Below, one piece after another: positions 46,366 through 57,289 of a stretch of 64,000 nt of DNA (position 1 is its first letter; each line of letters begins with the position of its first letter). The DNA lies in the NCBI RefSeq assembly GCF_000283155.1, contig NW_004454175.1, forward strand, positions 9,262,613 through 9,326,612. Direction: 5' to 3'. The notes beneath the pieces were generated by a model. The model saw only the letters and a program-made list of their open reading frames with translations, searched no databases and had not been told where the DNA came from. Position numbers and translations under genes: made by a program. This stretch comes from Ceratotherium simum simum (taxonomy: Eukaryota > Chordata > Mammalia > Perissodactyla > Rhinocerotidae).

Positions 46366-46380
46366 TATTATTCCTGTTTT
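46366..46380. repeat. Target-site duplication, right copy
   Basis: 'tattattcctgtttt', identical to 44636-44650. Confidence 0.95.
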
Positions 46381-46510
46381 ACTTATCAGAAAATTGAGAC
46401 TTAGGGAGGTCAAGTGAACTTGCCTAGGATCATATACCTAGTTAGTGGTAGGACTTCTCAGATTTGTCTTACTCCAAGGCCATGTGCTTTTCCTATACAT
46501 CATCTCCCGG
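46366..46510 (-). mobile_element. MIR SINE, antisense, right part after the L1
   Basis: 'cctgttttacttatcagaaa', 'attgagacttagggaggtca', 'gtgaacttgcctaggatcat' and 'actccaaggccatgtgcttt' follow antisense MIR order. Confidence 0.8.
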
Positions 46511-46685
46511 GACAAATTGCTCAAACCTCTCAGCTTCAGTCTCTTTGCCAGGAAACCGGTGATGCTGTTACCTGTCTTGATGGGCTGTGGTGAGGATTAG
46601 AGATAACTGACATAAAGTTTTCAGTGCAGTGACTGGCCCACGGTTATGCTCAATAGGTGAGAGCTTTTACTATTGGTAAGCAGGC
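46511..46685 (+). mobile_element. MIR SINE fragment, plus strand
   Basis: 'gctcaaacctctcagcttca', 'gtctctttgccaggaaa', 'tggtgaggattagagataac' and 'cacggttatgctcaataggt' are in sense MIR order. It lies head to head with the antisense MIR to its left. Confidence 0.7.
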
Positions 46686-47764
46686 AACAGGTAAGTGTCC
46701 CAACAGGTAGGTGGGCAGAACACAGTGTCAAGAAAGTCTCGTAGGAGGCACTAAACAGAGGTTTCGAAAGTTTGAAGGCTATATTAGGGGCATTTAGGTC
46801 ATGGTAGGGCTAGACTGAGAACAAGCAAGGGAGTGGCCTAGTTTTACAGAAAATGAAAACAGGAGCCTAGAAAGGAGACGACCAAACTCACTCAACCGAA
46901 TGAATTTGACTTTGAATGAATTTTCTTCGACACATTGGAACAAATGGAAACGATGGAACAATACTCCTATAAATCCATTGGTATTGTTCAAGTGTTTGAT
47001 TGCTAAATAATTGAAATGATTAAATTTAAAAGAATGTATTTGCTACTGAAAGAATCCAGTCATTTTTTAAACCACAAGCATGAGAACAACAGAGGTCACT
47101 GTTTTAATTATTTATTTATCTTAGGCTGGATTTGGGATTAAAATAATTTTTGTTATTTCACATGCAGTCAGGACTAGAATTTTCTTTTTTTTTTTTATGC
47201 AGTGTAATACAGGTTTGACATGTAAAAAATATGATAATGTGTGACAGCAGCATGAGTACTTTTGTATGTGACTATATAACCTGTCAAAAAATTTGCATCA
47301 GGGCTTTCTGAAGTGCTGTCATCCTAATTCACAGCAAAGGCTCTCAAGTCCCTCACTGTTCCGCAGGAAAGGCTGCCACCAAGTCAGCACTAGTTTCAGC
47401 CGTGAGTGAGTTGGCTGTGATACTGCCGATGCAGGTCAAGCTCTTGTTAAATTCACTGTGGGTCAACTACCTAAATGTTTCTTCTCAATGATTCAATCAA
47501 AGCACAAGGCCCTGAAATACCTAGAGAAGTGTGGCAACCGGCATCTTGATGATAGATGTGTTAGAAGTCTGATGAATGGGAATAGGAGCGGAATTTAACA
47601 CAAGTACCAATCAAAATGAAGTAGTGAAAATTCCTATACATTTATTTTGTATATTTGTATAATTATTCCAAAGACATTTGGTTTGATTAGTTACTGGCAC
47701 TCTTCTGGATACAATGGGATGGATTTAGAGTCTTATTGAAAGGATTCCAATTGTTCTTCATTGA
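46686..47764. other. No recognisable feature
   Basis: About 1.1 kb with no assignable repeat or frame. Confidence 0.45.
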
Positions 47765-47890
47765 TTAGTTCATTCATCCGTCACTCTTTCCTTGAGCTAG
47801 GTGCTGTGCTAGCACTGAACATGCAAAGATGGCTGAGACTTTGCCTCTATCCTCTTGGATCTCATAGACTATTAGGGAAAGAAATTTCAT
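47765..47890 (-). mobile_element. L2 3' end, antisense
   Basis: 'gttcattcatccgtcactct', 'ttgagctaggtgctgtgcta', 'gcactgaacatgcaaagatg' and 'tcttggatctcatagact' are the antisense L2 terminus in order. Confidence 0.65.
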
Positions 47891-48344
47891 TGGATTAGCA
47901 AAAATTAGCATTATTCTGTTTTTGAAATTCCCCTTTTTCTTGATCCTTTAAAACGACTTTCCTGGGCTTGCTCAAAAGGTGTAATGGATTAAATGTGCAG
48001 TGTTTGGAAGGCATGAAGAGCAGGAAAGCCAGGACAATGTTTATTCTCTTCTATTCTATTCCTAGCCTGTATCTTGCTGTTCCCCTCCACTCTGAGTTCC
48101 CCTATATTTCTTAGAGTGAGTCAGAGATTAGAGGCTCTGTTTGTGCTAGGATAAAATTTCTTGGCTTTGAGATTTTTTTTTTTCCTCAGTAGAAATTGTT
48201 TCTCCTCAGTCTGTGCTTTTCACCACTTTGATTAGGAGTCTCCCTCTCTCAGTTCCTAACTGTAGGGTCTGAAGCAATGCATCCAAAATGAACTCTTGCC
48301 TCCCTGGAAACATACACTGATTTAGAAAAGATACAAAGCTGTGA

Positions 48345-48790
48345 TCAAGTCTTCCTGGCACTTGTGTGTATTTTCACTCTATTGCCCTTTCAACTGTTAT
48401 ATAAGTATATTTTATTTTATGTATTATAGAACTGTTTATCAGAGAAGATTCCAAAGAAAATGGAGAAGAGAAAATAAAAATGTACCTGCTACCTCAAAAC
48501 CCAGACAGAATCACTGTTGATATTTTGTGGACTGTTATTCTAACCATCCTTAAGGCGTTTATACACACATTCTTTTCCTTTAAACAAAATTGGTATTTTG
48601 GTAGGAAAAATTTCTACAAGTAGAAACACGTGGTCAAAAAACCTAAACAGTCTTAGGCATTTAAAACATATCACCCAATTGCTCTCCTGAATCAGTGTAG
48701 CAATTTGTACTCCCATCAGCACTGTGTATAAGTGGTTGTATTTCTGAATTTGCCAAAATGAGATATCGTTTTAAAAAAAAATGTCAATTT
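48345..48790 (-). mobile_element. Possible old L1/HAL1 3'-side fragment, antisense
   Basis: 'caattgctctcctgaatcag', 'tgtagcaatttgtactccca' and 'tcagcactgtgtataagtgg' echo the antisense L1 phrase 'ccaccagcagtgtatgagag'. It is very decayed. Confidence 0.4.
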
Positions 48791-50555
48791 GATAGATGAG
48801 CTCTTTCAACTTTTACAGATTCTTGGTATAATCCTTGGGCTTCTGGCTGTCCATTCGTCCTCTGTTAGCTCAAGATATTCTTTCTGATACTTATCTTCCT
48901 GTTTGAAACCCCTTTCCTTATCTAAACTTGTTCTGGCTCCTTGAAATCTAGTTGCTGTTGCTGTTGGTAGTTGTTTGCCTGTTGGTTTTGCCTTATGCAT
49001 GCAGTAGATTTTTCTGTCACTTGCTCCTTTTTCTACTCAGAAAAAGGCCTGCTCATAGGAAGGCCACCATAGCTAGGAGAGACTTCTATTCTCTCCTTTC
49101 ATTAATCTCTTAAAAAGCCAGTATTTAACGCTCACTAACTTGTGCACAACTTTCTAGGAAAGTAAAATCGTGTCCTACAATCATTCGGTCGATTGTCCGT
49201 GGCCCTCTGAACAGGAAAAATGCAATGCAATTATTTTGATCAGGAAAACAGAAACCATTCTACATATTTCAGGCAGGATGGGATTTAATTCAGAGATTTA
49301 CGAGCTTGCGCAACTGTTAGAAGGATTAGAAAAGCGAAGGTCAACAGCCATATAGAATATATAGGAACCATGTCTTCTATGTCGAATATTTGTATTTGAT
49401 GATACACTTGGTTAGACTAAGGTCTTTTCCGTAGTGAGTTTTCATCTATTTGTCTGTATCGTAGGTGGTGCTTAGTTCTTTTTATGAGTCACCATTTTCT
49501 CTGAGAGGCTAAGCATTTTTGTTTAAAATAAAATACCCACTGCACCTCTCATGGCACACTAAGGTTGGCCTTCCTGCTGCTGTTGCTATTTTCTGACAGG
49601 CAACAGCAATATTATGTGTCTTGAAGTTGTCTCCTTGTCTCCTTTACGCCGCTCCTCCAGTCCTCCTTGTTTGCTGTCACGCTGATTCAAGTTGCTGAGC
49701 CATAGCTTCTTGATATCTGGTTTGAGTCCATCCTCTTCTAATACACATCCTCGGATGGTGAGTTGCGGTGAGCAAAGCTTCAGTGCCGTGGACTGGCTGT
49801 GCTCCAGGCCTCAGCTGCTGATAAATCTGCCTTGGCATTTGTGGTTAAGTATAGCTCTCAGATGATGACTATGGTTTTTGAAGCTGCATGCAACATTTTG
49901 ATAGGCTGTTATTATAAACCAGCACCTAAGACTAGAAACAGGAATGGGAAGGAATTTTCCATGCATAGAAGCCTGTTAGCAGTGGTTGTCCTTTTCTGCA
50001 CTCATTAATGTAGAGTATAAAGATTTTTTTTAACAGAATGTGATCCTCAAATCAAAAAAGACAGGCTAGGATATAGGTACCCTCAGGGTGACTTAAATTT
50101 GAGGCCCTTTGCAAGCAGCATTACCAGGAACCTCAGACAGCCTTTGACCTAGGATATCCTTGAAAATGTGGATAGTTGCCTATTACATATGCCCTCAAGA
50201 GAAAGTAGTGCCTGATATAGACATATGGGAAACAAAAATGCCAACTGACTCCAGCAGTTATCAATACCCCTCACTTTTATTAATTTCAGGTCAGTGTTTC
50301 CCAAAGTGCTCTTCAAACCTTGAGCCTTGAGAGATATTCCAAAAAAGCTTTTCATGGTCAACGTAATTTGGGAAATGATATGAGTTTTACCTATATTTGA
50401 GAGTCACAATTGACATTTTAAAACTTATGACAAATTTTGTAATAAAATCCACTTAGTTTTGTTTAACCCAGCATTCCCCCCATCCCACTTTTGGTTTGAT
50501 TACAGACATTTTTTCTTCTACAGCATTTTGAAAAAAGAATGTTGAAAACTGGCAT
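48791..50555. other. No recognisable gene; small inverted repeat at 49578
   Basis: 1.75 kb of single-copy-looking sequence. 'tgctgttgc' and 'gcaacagca' (49578-49586 and 49600-49608) can form a 9-bp stem. The 61-codon frame 49170-49355 lies in sequence that feels like an old repeat ('ggatgggatttaattcagag') but that I cannot place. Confidence 0.4.
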
Positions 50556-51670
50556 TTTTTCCCTCCCATTATCTCTTGTGGCCAGTTATTTTATTCTAGA
50601 TGACTATACCTGACGTTCTTCAACTTGCTCTGAGTCATTGGCCACTGTAGCTGTGAACTCCTTCTCAAAAAATTTTTTCTCTTGCTTATTTAAGATTTTT
50701 CTTCTTGTCTTTGACTTTCAGAATTTTTACAATAATGTATTCATTTGTGGGACTCTTTTTGTTTTTCTGCTTAGAGTTCATTGAGCTTCCTGGATGTATA
50801 AGTTGTTATTTTTCAATAAATTTGGAAAGTGTTCAGCCATTATTTCTCTGAATATTTTTTCTTCTGCTCTCTCTCTCCTCTCTTTTTTTTTGGTGAGGAA
50901 GATTTGCCCGGAGCTAACATCTGTTGCCAAACTTCCTCTTTTGTTGTTTGAGGAAGATTCGCCCTGATCTAGCATCTGTGCCAGTCTTCCTCTATTTTGT
51001 ATGTGGGTCACCGGCTCAGCGTGGCTGACGGGTGGTGTAGGTCCACACCTAGGATCCGAACCTGTGAACCTGGGCTGCTGAAGCAGAACGCGCCAAACTT
51101 AACCACTACGCCATGGGGCTGGCCACTCTCTCCCCTCCTTTTGGTACTTCCGTCTATGAGTATGTTGGTGCGCTTACTGGTGCCCACACTTCTTTGAGGC
51201 TCTGTTCGTTTTTCTTGTAGAGCCTTCATTCCATAAATAGGGTTGGACAGAAAAAGGGAGCCCTCACCTGGGGCTGAACCTCAGCAACAGGCAGCTGGGG
51301 ATAGGAGCAGAAACACTGAAGTCTTGCTTCTTCTGGGAAGAAAGCCCTCTGACTGGGAGCTGGGGAGAGAGGGAGCCCTGTATTCTTGGCTGCAGCAATC
51401 TGGAGTGGAGTCTCCACCTTGCCGAGCTGGGAGAAGGGAGGGAAGGAGCAGCCTTGGTTTAAATACCACAGACTCTTTGCCTTTCTTACCAAATTTTCAT
51501 AGATTCTATCTTATTAAATTGATATTTCTTTATTTTCTGTTTGCACTTAGGATGATTTCCAGAGTCTTTGAATGATTGTTTTTTAAAAATAATTTTCACC
51601 AATTTCATTGGGGAGTAGATCACCAAAGCTCCTCCTGTTGTCATGCTGGAAGTTGATTTCTCTAAAATAA
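50556..51670 (-). mobile_element. Old L1, ORF1 and 5' side, antisense, split by an ERE
   Basis: On the minus strand the frame 50778-51011 begins with the SINE tail and reads into 'FREIMAEHFPNLLKNNNLYIQEAQ', an L1 ORF1-type block ('EIMAENFPNL' in related elements). Right of the SINE, 51125-51670 continues the antisense L1 ('atgagtatgttggtgcgctt', 'gaggctctgttcgtttttct'), then more of its 5' portion. All frames are broken. Confidence 0.7.
50883..51124 (-). mobile_element. ERE-type SINE inside an old L1
   Basis: The minus strand starts 'ggccagccccatggcgtagt', has the B-box 'ggttcggatcc', two 'gatgctagatcagggc'/'gatgttagctccgggc' units and an A-tail at 50883-50891. Pyrimidine-rich flanks (50871-50886 and 51126-51142) are similar, an imperfect target duplication. 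Confidence 0.92.
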
Positions 51671-53090
51671 ATTTTAAATGCGTAAAGTAAAACACATAAG
51701 ATTACAAAAGAAATCAATTATATTGAAATATAGTCATCAAAAGATTTAAAAATTGTGGGTCTATTAATAATAACTACCATACTTTAAGGTAGAGATGAGC
51801 ATAAATGAAGCATATGTTTTGGAATATTTGCAACAACTGTAATATGATATGGAAATAGTGATGCTTGCTATTGGTAACAGTCGTAATGACTTGAATACCA
51901 CTGTGGCTTGTTATCTACACTCTAATTTCAGGAAACGCTAAATTTCAGTTAGAGATCAGTGAAAATAAAAATGTTCCTTTTTCCAGTCTGCATTCACTGA
52001 TCCCCTGAAATTTATCCCCTTCGGGGGGATCCATGCACCGAGGTGAAGATTGCACATTAGATTCTAGACCATAACAGAATCTAGAGAAGGCCCTTGAACA
52101 ACCCATGTGTATCGTGACCTAGGAATTGCTCTGATTCTTCTTTTCAATGGCAAATGAAATGACCCATAGGAATTTTGAAGTCCTCTGAAGTCTTGCATGA
52201 ACTTTTCCTAGAAAGCCATGACCTCTATATGTCACAAGCCTTGTCACTTCTCTGCATCCTCTGACCGGAGTAACCTTGGAAATGATGGCACCAGCATGGG
52301 CAGGGAATTTTAATAAAAGGTACATCATTTCCATTGTTGTAACAAGAAAGCTATGGGTGATTTTGGAAAAATAATACTGACTCTGGAATGTGCAAATCTG
52401 GGAACTTTAAACTGTAAATATCAGGCAATACAAACTCAAAGAGATTTAAAGTTAAGAAAAAGTATTTAAATAATTGCCTACTAAAATTTTAGTCTCTGCA
52501 GAAAACATCTTTGTGAAAACACAATACTCCTTTTAGAGACTATAATTCACTTACATAATCCCTTTACAAGGGAAAATTGTCCAAGTCTTACATGATGGAG
52601 AGAAAATTATTCTTTAGTCATTGCTCAGTTCAATTTTTTATTTAAATTAATTCAGATTTCACTTCTACCATTAAATATAAATATTTTTAAGATATGAAGT
52701 TGCCTTTAGAACTACTTCCTCCAGGTTTTATGTAACAGCATATTGTGTGGGAAGCTTAGTTCATGCTGTTTGTATATATCACCTTAACCAATGATCTGTT
52801 ATTTTTAAGAGGCAGTATTAAATATTTGGAAATATAAAGCTATATAAATTGTGAATTACATAAATTATACATATGAAATTTTACTTCTTCCACCATGGTC
52901 ATCAAATATGTCATTAAAAAATTAGTGATATATTATGAAATAAAACAAAACTCATATGCTATTGTACCATTGTACCTTAAGACATGTAGGTAGATATAAA
53001 GGAAGCTGTTTTTTTGTTTTTTTTTTTAATCTCAGCGTTGTTAAATAGTAGAAGGAAGATATCTCTTTCTTTAAAGGTTATTAAAAAACT
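51671..53090. other. No recognisable feature
   Basis: 1.4 kb of AT-rich single-copy-looking sequence. Confidence 0.45.
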
Positions 53091-53094
53091 CTCC

Positions 53095-53175
53095 TGTCCG
53101 AGGTGATTTGAGAGTCCTGTAGCCTGAAGGTAGTGAGTTGGACTAGATCACTTCTCGGCGCCTTGCCGGCCATTT
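53095..53175 (+). mobile_element. Possible L3/CR1-like 3' tail
   Basis: 'gttggactagatcacttctc' followed by 'gatgtatgattctgtg' resembles the CR1/L3 terminus. It is short and tentative. Confidence 0.35.
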
Positions 53176-53879
53176 GATGTATGATTCTGTGTTCTGATGT
53201 GCAAAAGTGGTGTGGTATGCTGATGTGCAAATGATCTGGCTTGAATATATCACAGCAAAGTATTCTCCCTGTTGCAGTACTTTTCTCTCTTATAAAGGAG
53301 GATTCTATTTTCAGAAATAGAATGAGGGACAATTATTGGTGTTTGCAGAATATTGCACAAAATGAAAAGAAATAAGAAAGGCAAATTTCATACTTACTGT
53401 TGAAACCTTCTGTGGTTGTGTTGGCATATTATTTTGTCTTTCCCTCTGCTATGGAGCTTTTATTTCTTCAGCAGCATTAAAGGTTACCAAAAGAGTAATT
53501 TTGGTGCCAGGTCTGGAGAAACACATCTGTTCTTCTGGGACCAGAACTCTAAGGTGGTTAGTGCTCCAGGGATGTATGAAACCAATGTAATGGTTTGCCT
53601 TTGCAGGAGAAATCACCTTTTTCTTCAAAACCTGAAAATCTCTACAAAGTTATGACTAACCTAGCCACTGGGAGGGCTGTGGAGAGGATGACATCACACT
53701 GAGAAGCAGGGCTAATTGTGAGGACCAGCGAGGCTTTAGAAGACAGACTGCTTGGGTGGAAAGAGAAACATTAAAAAGAAATACAATATAAGTACAATAA
53801 AAATATCTCTAGATAAATTGGAGAGTAAAATACTAATGGTCTAATGGCTCAAGACTCAGAAGCAGACTGAATATTCAGG
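53176..53879. other. No recognisable feature
   Basis: A 79-codon plus frame (53416-53655) has no known motif. Nothing else is assignable. Confidence 0.4.
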
Positions 53880-54000
53880 GACGATACATTCTGATCCTGG
53901 CACCATGATTAGCTCACCATGTGTGCCTGCATAGGCAAATCACTTCCCATTTGAGGTTCAGTCCCTGCAGCTGGATAAGTTCAGAAGGTGATAGCATACC
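53880..54000 (+). mobile_element. MIR fragment
   Basis: 'ctgatcctggcaccatgatt', 'gcctgcataggcaaatcact' and 'tcccatttgaggttcagtcc' follow MIR sense order, weakly. Confidence 0.45.
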
Positions 54001-55058
54001 TAATGGGCATAGGCATATTTTGCCTTCCTCTGGTGGAGTCTCTCTCTTAATTGGGAAATCAGGAGAGACACCGTTACTTTGTTACAGCTTTCTTTGTTCA
54101 TTGTTACCACCACCCCCAACCCCATTCACATTTGAACTTACAGGAACTGAAATTAGAGACATCTCATATAAAAATTATTTTGCTGAAGTCTATTCACATG
54201 GATAAGCTGGAATAGAAAACATTGCCACCTTCAATCATTTTGACCTCACACAAAACTGCTGGACATCAAGATAGACTCTATCTCCAGACTTTCCAAGAGA
54301 CAGATTCTCACCAGGTGGCTACTTTGGGGATCAAGTTGACTCCTGACAGGCACAGTGATGCCTTTATTCCTCTTTTTCTCAAATTCTAAAAGTGCACCTT
54401 CCAACTGGTACCACAGAACAACCTGGAAACTCATTTGGAGTAGAGATATGGACACATATCCTGGCTTCTTTATTCTCACGTGGTCAGAAGTACTCGGCAA
54501 AAAAAGTAAAGGGGGCAGTGGAGATGGTATAGAGATAGGAATATTCACTGGAGTTGTACCTACAGCTTCTGTGCCACTTGTCTTTCCTTCCCCTTCCTGC
54601 TCCTCAAAGATTTCTCAGATTTCCCAGCTTTTTCTCCTTAAGAACAGATTAATTTTTCTCACTTTAACTTTCAAGTTTATTTATTTATTTATAATTAAAA
54701 ATATCATTTAAGATCACATAAACTTTCTTGAATGGGTGCTTCAAAGCTGAAGACAGAACACCATGTGTTTCTGGTACAATGACATAACTCTTAGAGCACC
54801 TGGGTTCTACTTTGGAAGGAAGATATTCAAAGGACTAGTAGTTATTTTCTATATCACAATCTCTATAATGTATCTTAATTTTTCAAATAAACCACTAGGA
54901 ATAATTAGATAATAAACCACTATTATCACCCAAGGTTAACCCTTCATCCTGTTCCTGATCCTACTCCTTCATATGTCCTCCAGGACCTTGCTATACCAAT
55001 TTCATTTTCCCTCCATCTTGAAGTCTTTTCTGGAATCTTAAAATATTTGTTTGAGTGT
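54001..55058. other. No recognisable gene
   Basis: The frames 54355-54711 (plus, 118 codons) and 54246-54548 (minus) overlap one another on opposite strands. Neither resembles a protein I know. Confidence 0.4.
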
Positions 55059-55200
55059 CGTCTGTGTGTTAGGCAATTGATTAGTTGCTGGGAAAATAAT
55101 AGTGAGCAAGACACAGCATCTACCCTTGATGAACTTACAGTCTAGTGTGGAGGAATGAGAAGTGAATAGGCATCACAAGACAGAGGAATAAGTACTTGCA
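55059..55200 (-). mobile_element. L2 antisense 3'-side fragment
   Basis: 'aataatagtgagcaagacac', 'acccttgatgaacttacagt' and 'ctagtgtggaggaatgagaa' match antisense L2 ('tgaacaagacagacaaagtc', 'ctcatggagcttacattcta'). Confidence 0.65.
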
Positions 55201-55373
55201 GAGTTTGTGACATTAGCACAAAGAGAAGAGCTCTGATTCTTCCTACTATGTCAAAAGAATGCTCAGGATTCCCCTCTCCTAAGTAACTCCCACTCAACTC
55301 TACTACTGTTCAACTTTTATCACTAGAATTTTCCATAGGACAGTGGCTCTTTCTCTTGTTTTAAAGTTTAATT

Positions 55374-55654
55374 AATTTATTTTTTTTTAATTTTTATTTT
55401 TTATTTATTTATTTTTTTGTGAAGAGATCAGCCCTGTGCTAACATCTGCCAATCCTCCTCTTTTTTCTTTTTGCTGAGGAAGACCGGCCCTGGGCTGACA
55501 TCCGTGCTCGTCTTCCTCCACTTTATATGGGAGGCGGCCACAGCATGGCTTGCCAAGCAGTGTGTTGGTGCACGCCCGGGATCCGAACCGGCTAACCCCG
55601 GGCTGCCCCCGTGGAGCAAGGGCACTTAACTGCTTGCGCCGTCAGGCCCGCCCC
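55374..55654 (-). mobile_element. ERE-type SINE with perfect 13-bp target duplication
   Basis: The minus strand starts at about 55654 with a degenerate tRNA-like head, has a 'ggttcggatcc' B-box, two downstream units and a long A/T-rich tail at 55380-55425. 'ttaaagtttaatt' at 55361-55373 and 55655-55667 is an exact target duplication. Confidence 0.93.
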
Positions 55655-55667
55655 TTAAAGTTTAATT

Positions 55668-56044
55668 TATTATCTCTACCATTCAGGCTTTTGCCCTCAC
55701 CATCCTATTGCTACTTATGTTTATCATTGAAGAACATCTTCTAAAGGCCAAATCCAGGGTCTTTTTTTAACCTTATTTCTTCTTGACTTAATGAAGCACT
55801 CATCATAGCTGACCACTCCAAGCTCATTGACTGGATGCTTGGGCAGCTGCCTAATGTGTTTTACATTTGTCTTTGTCCCTATTCATCGTCTCCAGTTCCA
55901 GCTCCTCTCCTGAGTGCCATCTTTCATTTCGACTGTGTATTTCCCCCTAGAAATGCTGCCAAACCTTAAATTCATTGGTGTAAATACTAACTCATCATGT
56001 TCAAACTTCAAAAAACATATCTTTGACATAATACAGTTTCTCTT
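55668..56044. other. No recognisable feature
   Basis: About 380 bp, possibly the upstream part of the following L2 but too decayed to say. Confidence 0.35.
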
Positions 56045-56550
56045 TTTAAAAAATCTTTAATGGTTCCTTGTTGTCTACTAAATTATATGCAAGGTCTCCA
56101 GTATGACATTCAAGGCCTGCATGATAGATCCTTAAGCCATATTTCTAGCCTTTTCTTTTTTATTACTTTTCAACACACACTCTATCCTGAAGACCAAGTT
56201 AATAGATTGCTGCATTTTAAATATTCCCATATTTTTCTGCATCCTTTGTTTGCTCATTCTTGTTTCTTGGACTGCAATTCTATCTACTCCCAAATCCTTC
56301 TGTCAAAATGCTACTACTCTTTTAAGGCCCTCACAATAGTCACCTGCTGCATGAAGTTTCCTTATGTCCCTCAAAGAGATATCAGCTTTCCTTTTTAAAA
56401 TAGTGTAGCATATTATTTTTTCCCCATCATCACCCTTTATCATTTTTCTATATGTGTAATGTGCTTTTCCAAAAAACTACATAATATCTTTGAGGCCATA
56501 CCTAGCATATTGCTTTGCATATATACCTTAAAAAATATTTGTTGACTTGC
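56045..56550 (+). mobile_element. L2 fragment, sense
   Basis: 'attcaaggcctgcatgatag' (L2 'acaaggccctacatgatctg'), 'acacactctatcctgaagac' and 'ctcaaagagatatcagcttt' follow L2 order toward the 3' end. The 112-codon frame on it (56060-56398) is a relic. Confidence 0.55.
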
Positions 56551-56880
56551 ACTTATCTCCTTAAATCAGCATCTTTTCTTGACATGCCTCTTTCTGATGC
56601 TGTTCTCCCATTACTCAGAAACATATTTGTCATAGTAACTTGTATATAGATATAAAAGTATGTGCAATAAATTTGAGGATTATGTAAATTTGTGGTTGAT
56701 AACAACATGTTGAATGAAAAAATAAGGAGCCAAAAAGCAAGGTGGGTTAAAAAGAGGCAAGATTAATTATAACATTGATCTAAAAGAAACCATTGGCCAA
56801 GAAATGGATGAAGGGAAAATGATTGGGCAGTCTTTTTACATAGACAGTAGTCTATGTAAAAAAGAGTACTTAAGGAATTG
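56551..56880. other. Unassigned; contains a 13-bp perfect hairpin
   Basis: 330 bp with no assignable repeat apart from the hairpin at 56833-56862. Confidence 0.45.
56833..56862. repeat. Perfect 13-bp inverted repeat with a 4-base loop
   Basis: 'tttttacatagac' (56833-56845), loop 'agta', then 'gtctatgtaaaaa' (56850-56862). It is a fully paired stem and much too short for a microRNA precursor. It looks like a templated mutation or a small cruciform. Confidence 0.85.
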
Positions 56881-56985
56881 ACTCTGTGGTGAAATCTAGA
56901 TTTGTCAACAGTCAGCAGCAAGTTGTTGAGCTCTACCATTTATTAGCAGTCAGATGTGGGGAAGTCATTTAATTTCTTAGAGTAT
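56881..56985 (+). mobile_element. MIR fragment
   Basis: 'tgagctctaccatttattag' and 'gtggggaagtcatttaattt' correspond to the MIR middle part in sense order. Confidence 0.5.
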
Positions 56986-57092
56986 TTATTCTTTCGTCTA
57001 CTAAACATTGTTGAGCACTAGAGCTATGTACCACACATTTCTAGGTGTTGGACTTACCACTGTGAAAAAGACTACCTGATCTCTTTGCTTAT
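56986..57092 (-). mobile_element. L2 3' end, antisense
   Basis: 'ttctttcgtctactaaacat', 'ttgttgagcactagagctat' and 'tctaggtgttggacttacca' are in antisense L2 order. Confidence 0.5.
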
Positions 57093-57289
57093 GGACTACC
57101 ATATTAATGAAATAATATTTGTTCCATATTACTATAAAATAATAATATTCATCTCAATAGGTTACAGTGCAGAAGATTAAATCAGAGAAAGACAAGAGAA
57201 TAAAGAGGAGATAAATAGACAAATATTATGTGAGAGATTTAAAAATATAAATAATAATACAAGTAAAAATGTCTAACGTGTTACCTGGA

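Noticed and set aside
51226..51575. Overlapping 62-110-codon frames as a gene
   Set aside because: They fall in decayed antisense L1 sequence of locally higher GC content.
52014..52030. C(TTCG)G-type stable hairpin as an RNA gene or terminator
   Set aside because: The stem is only 4-6 bp, with no U-tract or other RNA context; likely chance.
54246..54711. 118-codon plus frame and 100-codon minus frame as exons
   Set aside because: They overlap on opposite strands with no motif, so they are most simply chance open frames.
56833..56862. microRNA precursor
   Set aside because: A 13-bp stem with a 4-base loop is far too short for processing as a microRNA.
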